From the NCBI GenBank assembly GCA_003973265.1, contig QNYZ01000060.1, positions 1 through 64,000 of the forward strand: 64,000 bases of DNA, in the 5' to 3' direction. Both the position numbers and the translations under genes were made by a program. Below, one piece after another: positions 20,673-30,385 of this stretch; positions within the stretch are counted from its first letter, which is position 1; each line of letters opens with the position of its first letter. This DNA is from Deltaproteobacteria bacterium (lineage in GTDB: Bacteria > Desulfobacterota > Desulfobacteria > Desulfobacterales > QNYZ01). The notes below the pieces were generated by a model, which saw nothing but the letters and a program-made list of their open reading frames with translations, ran no database searches and was not told where the DNA came from.

Positions 20673-23600
20673 TTGTATCTGATGCTGCGGTAAAAAGCCG
20701 GGTAAGCGTGATGGTGCTGGCCGTGATCATCCTCGTTTTCGGGACCTATTGTTATCGGGTTCTGCCCCGCGAGAGCGCCCCGGATATCACGATCCCCAAC
20801 GTATTTATTTCCACCCATTACAAGGGGGTATCGTCGGCCGACATCGAAACGTCCATCACGATCCCCATCGAAAAAAAGCTCAAGGGGCTCGATCGGGTAA
20901 AAAAAATTGAATCGATCAGCGCGGAAGGGCAGTCCCGGATCAACATCGAATTTATCCCCGGCACCGATATTGACGAGGTCCTCACCAAGGTTAAAGACAA
21001 AGTGGACGCGGCCATGGGAGATCTGCCTTCCGATCTGGAAAATGATCCTGCTGTGTTCGAAATTAACGTCTCCGAACAGCCCATCGTGATTTTTTCGTTG
21101 AGCGGGACCTGCGGAAACGCCTGTCTGAAAAAGATTGCCGATGACCTGGCCGATGACATCGAGGCCATTCCCGGCGTTTTGGAGGCCGAGGTGAGCGGTG
21201 GCCTGGAACGGGAGATCCGGATCGAAGTTGACCCGGACAAGCTGGCCTATTACCGGATCCCGATCACCCGGTTTCAGCGGGTGGTGGCCAGTGAAAACCA
21301 GAATACATCCGGTGGGGCCATTACCCTGGGCGACGGCCGCTACCAGCTGCGGGTGCCCGGCGAATTCACCACCCCCGAGGAGCTGTTCGGCCTGGTGGTG
21401 GGAACGTTTAACGGCCGCCCCGTCTACCTCAAGGATCTGGCCACGGTGGTGGACGCCTATAAAGAAGAGACCAGCCGGTCGCGCCTGGACGGTCGTGAGG
21501 CGGTCTCCATCTCCGTTAAAAAGCGGGTGGGTGAAAATATCATCTCCATCAGCGACCGGATTGATCAACTCATTGCCGTCCGCCAGCCGGCCTGGCCCCG
21601 GGGCACGGAAATCACCAAGCTGATCAACCAGGCCCGGGAAATTCGCCTCATGGTGGCCGACCTGGAAAACAATATTATCTCCGGCCTGATCCTGGTGGCC
21701 GTGGTGCTGTTTTTCGCACTGGGCCCCTTAAACGCCATGCTCGTCGCCCTGGCGATACCGTTTTCCATGCTGTTATCCTTTATTGTCCTCTATCTGCTCG
21801 ATATCACGCTGAACATGGTTGTTCTGTTCTCTTTAACCCTGGCACTGGGCATGCTGGTGGACAACGCCATCGTGATCGTTGAGAATATCTATCGCTACAT
21901 GCAGCAGGGTGTCCCCCGGCTGGAGGCGGCCATGCAGGCCACGGGGGAAGTCGCCTGGCCGGTAATCGGATCGACGATTACCACCCTGGTGGCGTTTTTC
22001 CCCATGATATTCTGGCCGGGTATCATGGGCGAGTTTATGAAGTATCTCCCTATTACATTGATCGTCACCCTCACCTCCAGTCTTTTCGTAGCCATGGTGA
22101 TCAACCCGGCCCTTACGGCGATTTTCATGAAAACACCGCATGGTGAGAACACCGGCGGCCACGCAGTGAATGCCGGGAAACTCGCCGCTTCCGGTGAACA
22201 ACCGGTGAAAATAAAGGGAATATTTCTGACCCTGTATGCCCGGTTTCTGGGGTATACCCTCAGGCACCGGATTCCGACGATCCTGGTCTCATTTGCCTGC
22301 CTGGTCCTGATGATTGAGGCGTGGCTGCTGCTTGTCGGCCTGGAAAAACCGGTGGAATTCTTTCCCGCCATCGACCCCAAAAACGCGTATGTGAATATCG
22401 ACCCGCCCGAAGGGGCCAACCTGGAATATCTCGACCGGATTGTCCGCCAGGTGGAGCTGGCCGTTATCGGTGCCGGCGTTGATCCAGGAACGCTCCCGCC
22501 CCGGCCGTTTGGTGCCGGTTACCAGGCGGCGTATACCCCCCACCCCCATAAAAAAGCCGGGGGGGAGACGTTTGACGGACCCGGAGATCTGGACGATATC
22601 GAACATGTTTACGCCAGGTCCGCGCGAGCATCGGGAGGCGCGTCGAGCTTTACGGCGAATCTCCCCAACCATGTCGGGATTCAATTTCTTGATTTAAAAG
22701 ACCGGGACCATTCATCGGCCGATGATCTGGAAAAGGTTCGTGACCGGGTGAAACAGATCGCCGGGGCCCGGATCACCGTGGCGGAAGCCAAGGAGGGGCC
22801 GCCCACCGGACCACCGATTAATATCGAAATTTCCGGCGATGATTTCCGTATTCTGGGCCGGCTGGCCAGCCAGATCGAAGCCATCATCGCCCAGGTGCCC
22901 TTTGTGGAAGATATCAGCAACAATTACATGGCGAGCCTGCCGTCCATCCGGGTCCGCATCGACCGGCAACGGGCGGCCATGTTCGATTTATCCACCAATG
23001 CCGTGGGGTTTGCCTTAAAAACAGCCTATAACGGCCTCGACGTTTCCACCTATCGCGAAGGGGACGACGACTACGATATCGTGGTGCGGCTTCCCCGGGC
23101 AGACCGCAATGTCACCGACGTCCTCAGGAAACTGATGATCCCCACCCCTTCCGGCCAGCTGGTCCCCCTGACGGCTATTGCATCCATCGATTACGTGGGA
23201 ACCCTGGGAGATATCACACGGATCAACCATGAGCGCACGGTGACCGTCAAGGCCAATGTCGATGAAACCCGGGCGCCGGGTGCCGTGGTCCGCAGGCAAT
23301 GTGAAGCCCTGCTGGCCAGGTTACCGATACCGCCGGGGTACCAACTCAAGTTTACCGGTGAATTTGAGTTTCAACAGGAATCGGAGGCTTTTCTGGCCAA
23401 GGCGTTTATGGTGGCAATTTTCCTGATATTTTTCACCCTGGTGACGTTGTTCAACTCGGTCTCCCAGCCCCTGATCATCATGACCTCCGTGGCCCTTTCC
23501 CTGGGCGGCGCATTCCTGGGCCTGATTGTAATCCGCTCTCCTTTCGGCATCATCATGTCCGGGGTCGGGGTGATCTCGCTGGCCGGCGTGGTGGTCAACA

Positions 23601-24016
23601 ACGCCATTGTGCTGATCGATTATACCAATAAACTCCGCGAGCGAAATTTTTCCCTGACCGATGCGGTGGTGGCCGCCGGCGCCACCCGGCTGCGGCCGGT
23701 TCTTTTAACGGCCGTCACCACGATCCTGGGCCTGATACCCATGGTCACCGGCGTTTCATATGATTTCCACATTATGGCCATCTCCTGGGTCAGTGAATCA
23801 ACCCAATGGTGGCGTTCCATGGCTATCGTAGTCATTTTCGGCCTTCTCATCGCTACTTTCCTGACGCTGGTGGTGGTGCCGGTGCTCTACAGCCTGATTG
23901 TGACCACCGGCGAGGCAATGGGCCGATTTAAAAAATGGATTAACCGGCTTTACTGGCGGCCCTATAACCGCTGGGTGGCCAGCCGTTCAAAACCATCGCC
24001 GGGCGCCGCTGAATAG
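20669..24016 (+). CDS. RND efflux transporter permease (AcrB/HAE1-like)
   Basis: 1115 aa; GVSSADIETSITIPIEKKLKGLDRVKKIES, LALGMLVDNAIVIVENIYRY, GVISLAGVVVNNAIVLIDYTNKLRE. Confidence 0.96.
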   Translation: MIVSDAAVKSRVSVMVLAVIILVFGTYCYRVLPRESAPDITIPNVFISTHYKGVSSADIETSITIPIEKKLKGLDRVKKIESISAEGQSRINIEFIPGTDIDEVLTKVKDKVDAAMGDLPSDLENDPAVFEINVSEQPIVIFSLSGTCGNACLKKIADDLADDIEAIPGVLEAEVSGGLEREIRIEVDPDKLAYYRIPITRFQRVVASENQNTSGGAITLGDGRYQLRVPGEFTTPEELFGLVVGTFNGRPVYLKDLATVVDAYKEETSRSRLDGREAVSISVKKRVGENIISISDRIDQLIAVRQPAWPRGTEITKLINQAREIRLMVADLENNIISGLILVAVVLFFALGPLNAMLVALAIPFSMLLSFIVLYLLDITLNMVVLFSLTLALGMLVDNAIVIVENIYRYMQQGVPRLEAAMQATGEVAWPVIGSTITTLVAFFPMIFWPGIMGEFMKYLPITLIVTLTSSLFVAMVINPALTAIFMKTPHGENTGGHAVNAGKLAASGEQPVKIKGIFLTLYARFLGYTLRHRIPTILVSFACLVLMIEAWLLLVGLEKPVEFFPAIDPKNAYVNIDPPEGANLEYLDRIVRQVELAVIGAGVDPGTLPPRPFGAGYQAAYTPHPHKKAGGETFDGPGDLDDIEHVYARSARASGGASSFTANLPNHVGIQFLDLKDRDHSSADDLEKVRDRVKQIAGARITVAEAKEGPPTGPPINIEISGDDFRILGRLASQIEAIIAQVPFVEDISNNYMASLPSIRVRIDRQRAAMFDLSTNAVGFALKTAYNGLDVSTYREGDDDYDIVVRLPRADRNVTDVLRKLMIPTPSGQLVPLTAIASIDYVGTLGDITRINHERTVTVKANVDETRAPGAVVRRQCEALLARLPIPPGYQLKFTGEFEFQQESEAFLAKAFMVAIFLIFFTLVTLFNSVSQPLIIMTSVALSLGGAFLGLIVIRSPFGIIMSGVGVISLAGVVVNNAIVLIDYTNKLRERNFSLTDAVVAAGATRLRPVLLTAVTTILGLIPMVTGVSYDFHIMAISWVSESTQWWRSMAIVVIFGLLIATFLTLVVVPVLYSLIVTTGEAMGRFKKWINRLYWRPYNRWVASRSKPSPGAAE

Positions 24017-24113
24017 CGTTTCCGGCTGCGGCAGACACCGTCTACGCTTGACGAATCGGTAATCGATTCCCATGTTATTTGACAGGGACGTAAATTTCAG
24101 GGGGGCATGGACG

Positions 24114-24686
24114 ATGAAATCTACATTCACCATCCTTTTCACAGCGTTACTGACCGTTTCCTGTTCGGTCATGTCCCGGCAGGTGCGCCAGGATGCGATC
24201 TCTCCACCTTCTCTGGCGACGATGATCAACCAGGTCGATCAGTACCGGGGCCAGACGGTTATTCTTGGCGGTTATCTGATCGAAATAAAAAACATACCCG
24301 GCCAGACGCAGCTGACCCTTTTGCAGGCACCGCTCAAGCTGGACGGCAAACCAGGCGCAAAGGATCGATCCGAGGGGCGATTAATCATCTCCACATCCCG
24401 GTTCCTTGATCCGGAAATCTATACACGGGGGCGTGAAATCACGGTGGGTGGCAAAATCAGCGGCAGTTCTGTTGAGGCGGCCGATAAGCCACTGTTTCCC
24501 TATCTGAAACTGGCGGCCAGAGAACTGTATTTATGGCCAAAATATAAAGAATTACCGTATCGGTATCCATACGATGATCCTTTCTGGTATTGGGACGACC
24601 CGTGGTGGTACGGGTGGCATCGGCCGTATTATTTTCATGGCCCCGTGTATCGACGCTATCACCACCGCCGGCATCATTATTGGTAA
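24114..24686 (+). CDS. Slp-family outer membrane lipoprotein with aromatic/His-rich tail
   Basis: Lipobox-like LLTVSCS; QVDQYRGQTVILGGYLIEIKNIPGQTQLTLLQAPL; C-terminus YDDPFWYWDDPWWYGWHRPYYFHGPVYRRYHHRRHHYW. Confidence 0.82.
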   Translation: MKSTFTILFTALLTVSCSVMSRQVRQDAISPPSLATMINQVDQYRGQTVILGGYLIEIKNIPGQTQLTLLQAPLKLDGKPGAKDRSEGRLIISTSRFLDPEIYTRGREITVGGKISGSSVEAADKPLFPYLKLAARELYLWPKYKELPYRYPYDDPFWYWDDPWWYGWHRPYYFHGPVYRRYHHRRHHYW

Positions 24687-24709
24687 AATATTTCAGGAGA
24701 TGGCTGGAG

Positions 24710-25216
24710 ATGTCCATGTTGAAAAAGTGCTGGTTATTGTTGATACTCTTCGTCCTGACAGGGATGATGACGGGATGTGCAACAGGTATTTCAAAACAGG
24801 CCCGCTCCGCGGTCACGTACCATGGAACCTTCACCGCATTACAGCAGCACCCCCGGGATTTCATCGGGGAAACCGTTTTTTTCGGCGGGAAAATCATCGC
24901 CGCCAAATCTCTTCAGAAGACAACGGAGCTGATGGTTCTGCAACTGGCCCTGGATAACCGGGGGTATCCGCAGGACAATGACGACTCCGAGGGGCGGTTT
25001 CTCGTCGTTTCTGATACATTTCTTGATCCGGCCATTTATAAAACAGGTCACCTGGTAACCGTGGTGGGGACACTTATATCAACGGAAAACCGGCTGATCG
25101 GCGAACGGCCATATCGCTACCCCAGGATCAAGGCCCTTAACATCAGGCACTGGCAGCCGGGACGGGGAATGGGTCCGCGCATCCGATTCGGCTTTGGTAT
25201 CGGGGCATCTTTTTAA
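24710..25216 (+). CDS. Slp-family outer membrane lipoprotein (second copy)
   Basis: Lipobox LTGMMTGCATG; HPRDFIGETVFFGGKIIAAKSLQKTTELMVLQLAL; AGGAGA upstream of ATG 24710. Confidence 0.82.
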   Translation: MSMLKKCWLLLILFVLTGMMTGCATGISKQARSAVTYHGTFTALQQHPRDFIGETVFFGGKIIAAKSLQKTTELMVLQLALDNRGYPQDNDDSEGRFLVVSDTFLDPAIYKTGHLVTVVGTLISTENRLIGERPYRYPRIKALNIRHWQPGRGMGPRIRFGFGIGASF

Positions 25217-25273
25217 GCCGGGTCAAAAGATAGAAGATGGCTCAATTTACCGATGGAAGCCGGGGCCGGCCAT

Positions 25274-25972
25274 TTACGGCAACCAGGTAAAAAAACGTTT
25301 CCATCGCGGCCGGTGATGGTCATGAATATCCAGGGAAATTACGATGGCATTGGCCCGGCCGACAATCCGGTTCCGTGCAACAAACCCAAAATAGCGTGAA
25401 TCGGCGCTATTATCCCGATTGTCTCCCATCATGAAATAGTGTCCTTCCGGAACGATGACGGGGCCGAACGATTTTATTGACGGCGCGAAAGGTAAAACCG
25501 CCATCGGATGTTTCCGGCCCTCAAGATTTTCAATCAAAATCCGGCGACGGGCATTTTCCTTCCTCGTCGCGGTATCTGTTTTTTGGAGGCCGACTTTCTC
25601 ATACGACATCATCTTCCCGTTGATGAACAACCGGTTGCGTGACATGGCAACGGAATCTCCGGGAAGGCCGATCACCCGTTTCACCAGCCGCTTTTCATCT
25701 GCCGGGGAAAAGAAAACCACGATATCCCCGCGTTTCGGATTGTCCCACTGGGCCAGATGCCAGGTGGTATACGGCACCTTCAGGTCGTAGGCCAGTTTAT
25801 TGATAAAAATCCGGTCTCCTTCCACAATTGTCGGTTTCATGGATCCAGTGGGCACGACATTCCAGTCGGCAATGGCAGATTTGATCGATGTGGCGATTAA
25901 TAGTGCAATGAGGATGCTGCCGATCCATCCCTTTAAAAAGACGGATACATGGGCTTTCCAGGATTTTCTCAT
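25274..25972 (-). CDS. lepB: Signal peptidase I
   Basis: VPTGSMKPTIVEGDRIFINKLAYD, KRGDIVVFFSP, KRVIGLPGDSV, YFMMGDNRDNSADSRYFGFV. Confidence 0.96.
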   Translation of the reverse strand: MRKSWKAHVSVFLKGWIGSILIALLIATSIKSAIADWNVVPTGSMKPTIVEGDRIFINKLAYDLKVPYTTWHLAQWDNPKRGDIVVFFSPADEKRLVKRVIGLPGDSVAMSRNRLFINGKMMSYEKVGLQKTDTATRKENARRRILIENLEGRKHPMAVLPFAPSIKSFGPVIVPEGHYFMMGDNRDNSADSRYFGFVARNRIVGRANAIVISLDIHDHHRPRWKRFFTWLP

Positions 25973-26103
25973 TTTACCCCTTCCAAAAAATATCGTTTAA
26001 CGGTTCACATATCCGGACAGCCGCCGGGTGAATTTTCTGCCCGGAATCAACCGGGAACAGGATCAACCGGGAGCAGGCAATTTTTTCCAGTCGCCATTTT
26101 TGT

Positions 26104-27036
26104 CTACGCCTCCGGCCCGGGTTTTGATTGTTCCAGAACCGACATTACCGTAGCGACCATTGAAGAAACATCTCCCATATTAGCCGGGATGATCATCGTG
26201 TTGTTCTTTTTGGCCAGGTTGCCGAATTCGGCAATATATTTTTCGGCAACCCTCAAATTGGCCGCGGTCTTTCCGCCCGACAGGTTTAACGATTCGGCAA
26301 TCTTGCGGATACCCTCGGCGGTGGCCTGGGCGATCAGTTCAATTTCCCGGGCATTTCCCTCGGCTTCGTTGATCCGTTTTTGTTTTTCACCTTCGGACAC
26401 CTGGATCGCCTCTTTCTTCAGCCCTTCGGAGCGGTTTATCCGGGACTGGCGATCGCCCTCGGATGTGGCAATGGCCGCGCGTTTTTCCCGCTCGGCTTTC
26501 ATCTGCTTTTCCATGGCATCCATCACCGTTTTGGGCGGAGTGATGTCTTTTATCTCATAGCGCAGCACCTTGATTCCCCAGTTTTGAGCGGCTTCGTCAA
26601 TGGCGGCGACCACCTGCTGATTCAGAGATTCACGTTCTTCAAACGTCCGGTCCAGTTCAATTTTACCAATGACAGACCGCAGAGACGTCTGGGCCAGCTG
26701 GCTGGCCGCCAGCCGATAGTCGTCAATCCCGTAGGCAGACAATTTGCTGTCAATGACCTGTAAATATAAGACGCCGTCAATGGAAACGGATACGTTGTCG
26801 GATGTAATACATTCCTGGGAAGGGATGTCCATCACTTCTTCCTTGAGGGTTCGCTTGTAGGCAACCCGGTCAAGAAACGGGATAAGAATATGGAAACCGG
26901 CACTTAACGATTTATTGTATTTTCCCAGACGTTCAACAATAAATTCCGAGCGCTGGGGGACGACCACAGCGGTCTTGACCAGTAAAACGATGACAATAGC
27001 AGCCAGGATCGCAATAACAACCAGAGATTCACTCAT
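26104..27036 (-). CDS. SPFH/band-7 (stomatin-like) membrane protein
   Basis: VVPQRSEFIVERLGKYNKSLSAGFHILIPFLDRVAYKRTLKEEVMDIPSQECITSDNVSVSIDGVLYLQV. Confidence 0.95.
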   Translation of the reverse strand: MSESLVVIAILAAIVIVLLVKTAVVVPQRSEFIVERLGKYNKSLSAGFHILIPFLDRVAYKRTLKEEVMDIPSQECITSDNVSVSIDGVLYLQVIDSKLSAYGIDDYRLAASQLAQTSLRSVIGKIELDRTFEERESLNQQVVAAIDEAAQNWGIKVLRYEIKDITPPKTVMDAMEKQMKAEREKRAAIATSEGDRQSRINRSEGLKKEAIQVSEGEKQKRINEAEGNAREIELIAQATAEGIRKIAESLNLSGGKTAANLRVAEKYIAEFGNLAKKNNTMIIPANMGDVSSMVATVMSVLEQSKPGPEA

Positions 27037-27496
27037 TTTTTTCTCCTGATATGGGGTTCACTTTAAATGTCAGGCCATCTTCGGATGTCTGTTTTTCTAT
27101 CATAACAGACGATCCCGCTTCAATATCCACATCGGAAACGGCCATCCAGAAACTTCCCATGACTTTTATCTCGCCTGAAATATGCGGATGAATGGCCCGA
27201 GTGACGATCGCCGTTTTTCCAATTTTTGTATCTGCGTAGTGGTCATCCGTCTGATCCCGGGTGATCCCTCTGAATGTATTCAAGGCAAATTTTCGCAAGG
27301 TGAAAAGCAGCACAAGTGATGAGAATATAAAGATTCCGATTTGAGCGGTCGTGGTGATATCAATCAGCAGGCTGACCAGGGCGGAAATCCAGCACCCCGC
27401 CGCAAAAAACACTAAAATAATGCCGGGAATCATCAACTCGGCAATTAACAGGCCCGCGCCGAATAGAAACCAGATAAGTGCATTGGATAAAACCAT
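27029..27496 (-). CDS. NfeD-family membrane protein
   Basis: TM N-terminus plus C-terminal OB-like GKTAIVTRAIHPHISGEIKVMGSFWMAVSD; paired with the band-7 gene. Confidence 0.9.
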   Translation of the reverse strand: MVLSNALIWFLFGAGLLIAELMIPGIILVFFAAGCWISALVSLLIDITTTAQIGIFIFSSLVLLFTLRKFALNTFRGITRDQTDDHYADTKIGKTAIVTRAIHPHISGEIKVMGSFWMAVSDVDIEAGSSVMIEKQTSEDGLTFKVNPISGEKNE

Positions 27497-27536
27497 GTTT
27501 ACCTCTTTTTGCCTGTCACATGCCGAATCCGATCCA

Positions 27537-28598
27537 TTAGTGAATCCGGATTAAGGGGCCGTCTTCAGAAGGATCGACCCGGCCAATGATTCGGGCCTGT
27601 AAAACCCCTTTGGCATGCAGTTTATCCAGCAGGGGTTGTCCCTGCGCCCCGGAGACAGCTGCCAGCAGCCCGCCACTGGTCTGGGGATCGAAAACGATTT
27701 CCTGATGCCATGCCGGCAGGTCTTTTTCAAAGTGCAGGTATTTTTCAACGATTTTCCGGTTAAAGGCATTGACGCCGGTACTCATTCCCCTGCGATACAT
27801 CTCAAGACTTTCAGTCATGATCGGCACCGTTTCAAGATCAATTGAGAATTTTACATTAGACGCTTTGGCCATTTCAAATCCGTGTCCGGCCAGGCCGAAT
27901 CCGGTCACATCGGTCACCGCATGCACCTTAAATTCCTGCAGAACCTCGGCGGCCGTTTTATTTAAGGTGATCAGCGTGTCCACGCATGCGTCAAGGGCCG
28001 CCGGCGACACCCATTTTTTCAGATTGGCGTTAAAAAGTACACCGCTGCCAATGGGCTTGGTGAGAACCAGCACGTCACCGGGAAGGGCGCCACCGTTGGT
28101 CCAGTATTTTTCAGGGTGAACAGTTCCGGTGACGGCGAGCCCGAATTTAGGTTCGTCATCTTCGATGGAGTGTCCACCAGCCAAAACGGCTCCGGCTTCG
28201 GTAATTTTGCTCAGGGCGCCGCTGATGATCTGGTGCAGAATCTCCGGTCCCAGCTTTTTGGATGGAAAACTCACCAGGTTTAAACAGGTGACGGGCCGCC
28301 CTCCCATGGCGTAGACGTCACTGATGGCATTGGCCGCCGCAATCTGTCCATAGAGGTAGCCGTCTTCCACCGGCGGGGTAATAAAATCGGCGGTGGTAAT
28401 GATGGCCAGTTCGTCAGTCAACCGGTAAATACCGGCATCATCTGCCGTTTCAAACCCCACCAGCAGGTTCGGATCGTTCTTTTTCGGTAAACTTTCCAGT
28501 AATTTTTCGAGTCCGACCGGATCGATTTTTGCCGCTCACCCGCAGGTTTTGGCAAGGCTGAGCAGGGTCGGTTTTTTAAAGATAGACATCCGGGTCAC
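27537..28598 (-). CDS. selD: Selenide, water dikinase, predicted selenoprotein with in-frame UGA (28536-28538)
   Basis: Extending the 28460 ORF upstream through one TGA gives (V)[59 protein letters not shown]; GTG start at 28598 preceded by GGAGGT, ATG at 28589 in frame. Confidence 0.93.
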
Positions 28599-28995
28599 TT
28601 TATAACCTCCAGAATTAAAAAAATTCTGATTATTGAATGTTACATCCTGAATACATGGCCTCAGCGGCCGCATTTTTTTACCGCATCATCCACCAAATGT
28701 AAAACAACTGCTGCCGGAATCAAAGTAGAATATTGGGTAACAGTATTTCGAATTATGAAAATATTTCCATAAAAATATGTAGGAAACCACACAATTATTC
28801 GATTATCGGCTGCCCCCATCCTGAAAGGATCGACTGAATATTCCCATAACCTGCGAATATACAACATAACAATGATTTTTCGATCTGCAATCGGCCTGAA
28901 TTTTGCATGATTTATAAAAAGTTCAGCCACCGATTTCAGGTCTAAGGATAATAAACGGTCATTGTTTCAATAAACACGGATTAAAAGGCAGGATT

Positions 28996-29178
28996 GTGGA
29001 AAATATCGAATCAGACCCGGCAGCAGAAAAGGGCGACAGACGAACAGGAATTGAGCGGCGCGAGTTTTCTTTTACCGCATATGCCCCGGAGCGGCGATGC
29101 GGTGATGATCGCCGGTGTATCCGGAAGCAACGGAAAAAAGAGAGGCTGCCGGCCTATCTGGAAAATAATGAGAATTAA
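28996..29178 (+). CDS. Small basic hypothetical protein with ERR/DRR motifs (GTG start)
   Basis: 60 aa MENIESDPAAEKGDRRTGIERREFSFTAYAPERRCGDDRRCIRKQRKKERLPAYLENNEN; purine-rich upstream sequence. Confidence 0.55.
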   Translation: MENIESDPAAEKGDRRTGIERREFSFTAYAPERRCGDDRRCIRKQRKKERLPAYLENNEN

Positions 29179-29350
29179 CCGGTAACATAGCCCGTGTGCC
29201 CCTGTTTTATCTTTGAGGCGCGGTTAAATTTGTACGGCATCTTCCCCGCAGGCGACGGCCGAATACGTGTAGAGAAATGGTATCCCTCGTCTCCGGCCGT
29301 GCCATAACGGGCGATCCGGCCGGATTAACCCGCATGATTAATCCGGATGA

Positions 29351-30316
29351 TTATCCGGGAAGCTCACACTGGGATAATAAATTTTCTTCCATAAACCGGA
29401 TTTCGTCAATTCCGGATATGAGTATGTCCGGATCGATTTTCAGCTCTTTTTTGGATATCCTGTCTTTATAATCAATTTGCGACAAAATGAATTTAATACA
29501 GTTCAAGCGCGCCAGCTTTTTGTTATCCGAACGGATAATCGTCCAGGGGGTCAGGGTGCGGTTGGTTTCATTGAGCATTTGAAATTTTCTGACGGTATAA
29601 TCATCCCACATTTCCTGGGCCATCCGGTCCACCGGTGAAATTTTGTATTGTTTTAACAAGTCGGTTTCTCGAGAGTTAAATCGTCGCAACTGTTCATCCT
29701 TGGATACCGAAAAGAAAAATTTAAATAACATCACGCCATCTTTGACCAGCATTTCCTCAAGGAGGGGGACATCCTTTAAAAATCGTTTATTTTGTTCATC
29801 GGTGCAAAAACCCATAACCGGTTCTACCATGGCGCGATTATACCAGCTGCGATCGAAAAGCACGATTTCTCCGGCGGACGGCATGTGCTGGATATAGCGC
29901 TGAAAATACCACTGGGATCGTTCGGTATCATCAGGTGCCTGCAAAGCCACCACGCGGGTACCCCGGGGATTCAGGTGCTCGATAATCCTTTTGATGGTAC
30001 CGCCCTTGCCGGCGGCATCACGCCCTTCAAACAGAAGCAGCAGGCGCATGCCTTTTTTCTTGACATGTTTCTGCATCTTTAACAATTCAACCTGAAGCTT
30101 GTGCAGCTCTTCCTCGTAACGAAGCGTGAATTTTTTGACCCATACCGCCTGACGGCCGCGGGTTTTCTTTTTATCTTTGTTTTTAAATGCGGTGTGTTCG
30201 ATCAACTTCTTCTTCAACTTTTCGCCCTTATGCTTATTCTGATCCCTGTCTCGCTTTTTGTTCTGGGCGCTTTTGCCGGAATCTGATTTTTTATTCGAGG
30301 GCTTGCCTTTTGACAT
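29351..30316 (-). CDS. ppk2: Polyphosphate kinase 2 family protein
   Basis: LLLFEGRDAAGKGGTIKRIIEHLNPRGTRVVAL, YFQRYIQHMPSAGEIVLFDRSWYNRAMVEPVMGF. Confidence 0.95.
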   Translation of the reverse strand: MSKGKPSNKKSDSGKSAQNKKRDRDQNKHKGEKLKKKLIEHTAFKNKDKKKTRGRQAVWVKKFTLRYEEELHKLQVELLKMQKHVKKKGMRLLLLFEGRDAAGKGGTIKRIIEHLNPRGTRVVALQAPDDTERSQWYFQRYIQHMPSAGEIVLFDRSWYNRAMVEPVMGFCTDEQNKRFLKDVPLLEEMLVKDGVMLFKFFFSVSKDEQLRRFNSRETDLLKQYKISPVDRMAQEMWDDYTVRKFQMLNETNRTLTPWTIIRSDNKKLARLNCIKFILSQIDYKDRISKKELKIDPDILISGIDEIRFMEENLLSQCELPG

Positions 30317-30385
30317 TTGAAACCTCCTTTAATCATTAGCAAATACAGATTTGAACGACTGCCCACACAGTTAAGACAGGATCCA

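Noticed and set aside
20531-21568. 345-aa minus-strand ORF
   Set aside because: Antisense to the MFP/RND permease genes; composition typical of a GC-rich shadow ORF
27537-28460. SelD starting at ORF-track position 28460
   Set aside because: Lacks the conserved N-terminal active site; explained by UGA recoding upstream
28661-28930. 89-aa minus-strand ORF upstream of selD
   Set aside because: Possible GTG start but weak SD and no recognisable motif; left unannotated
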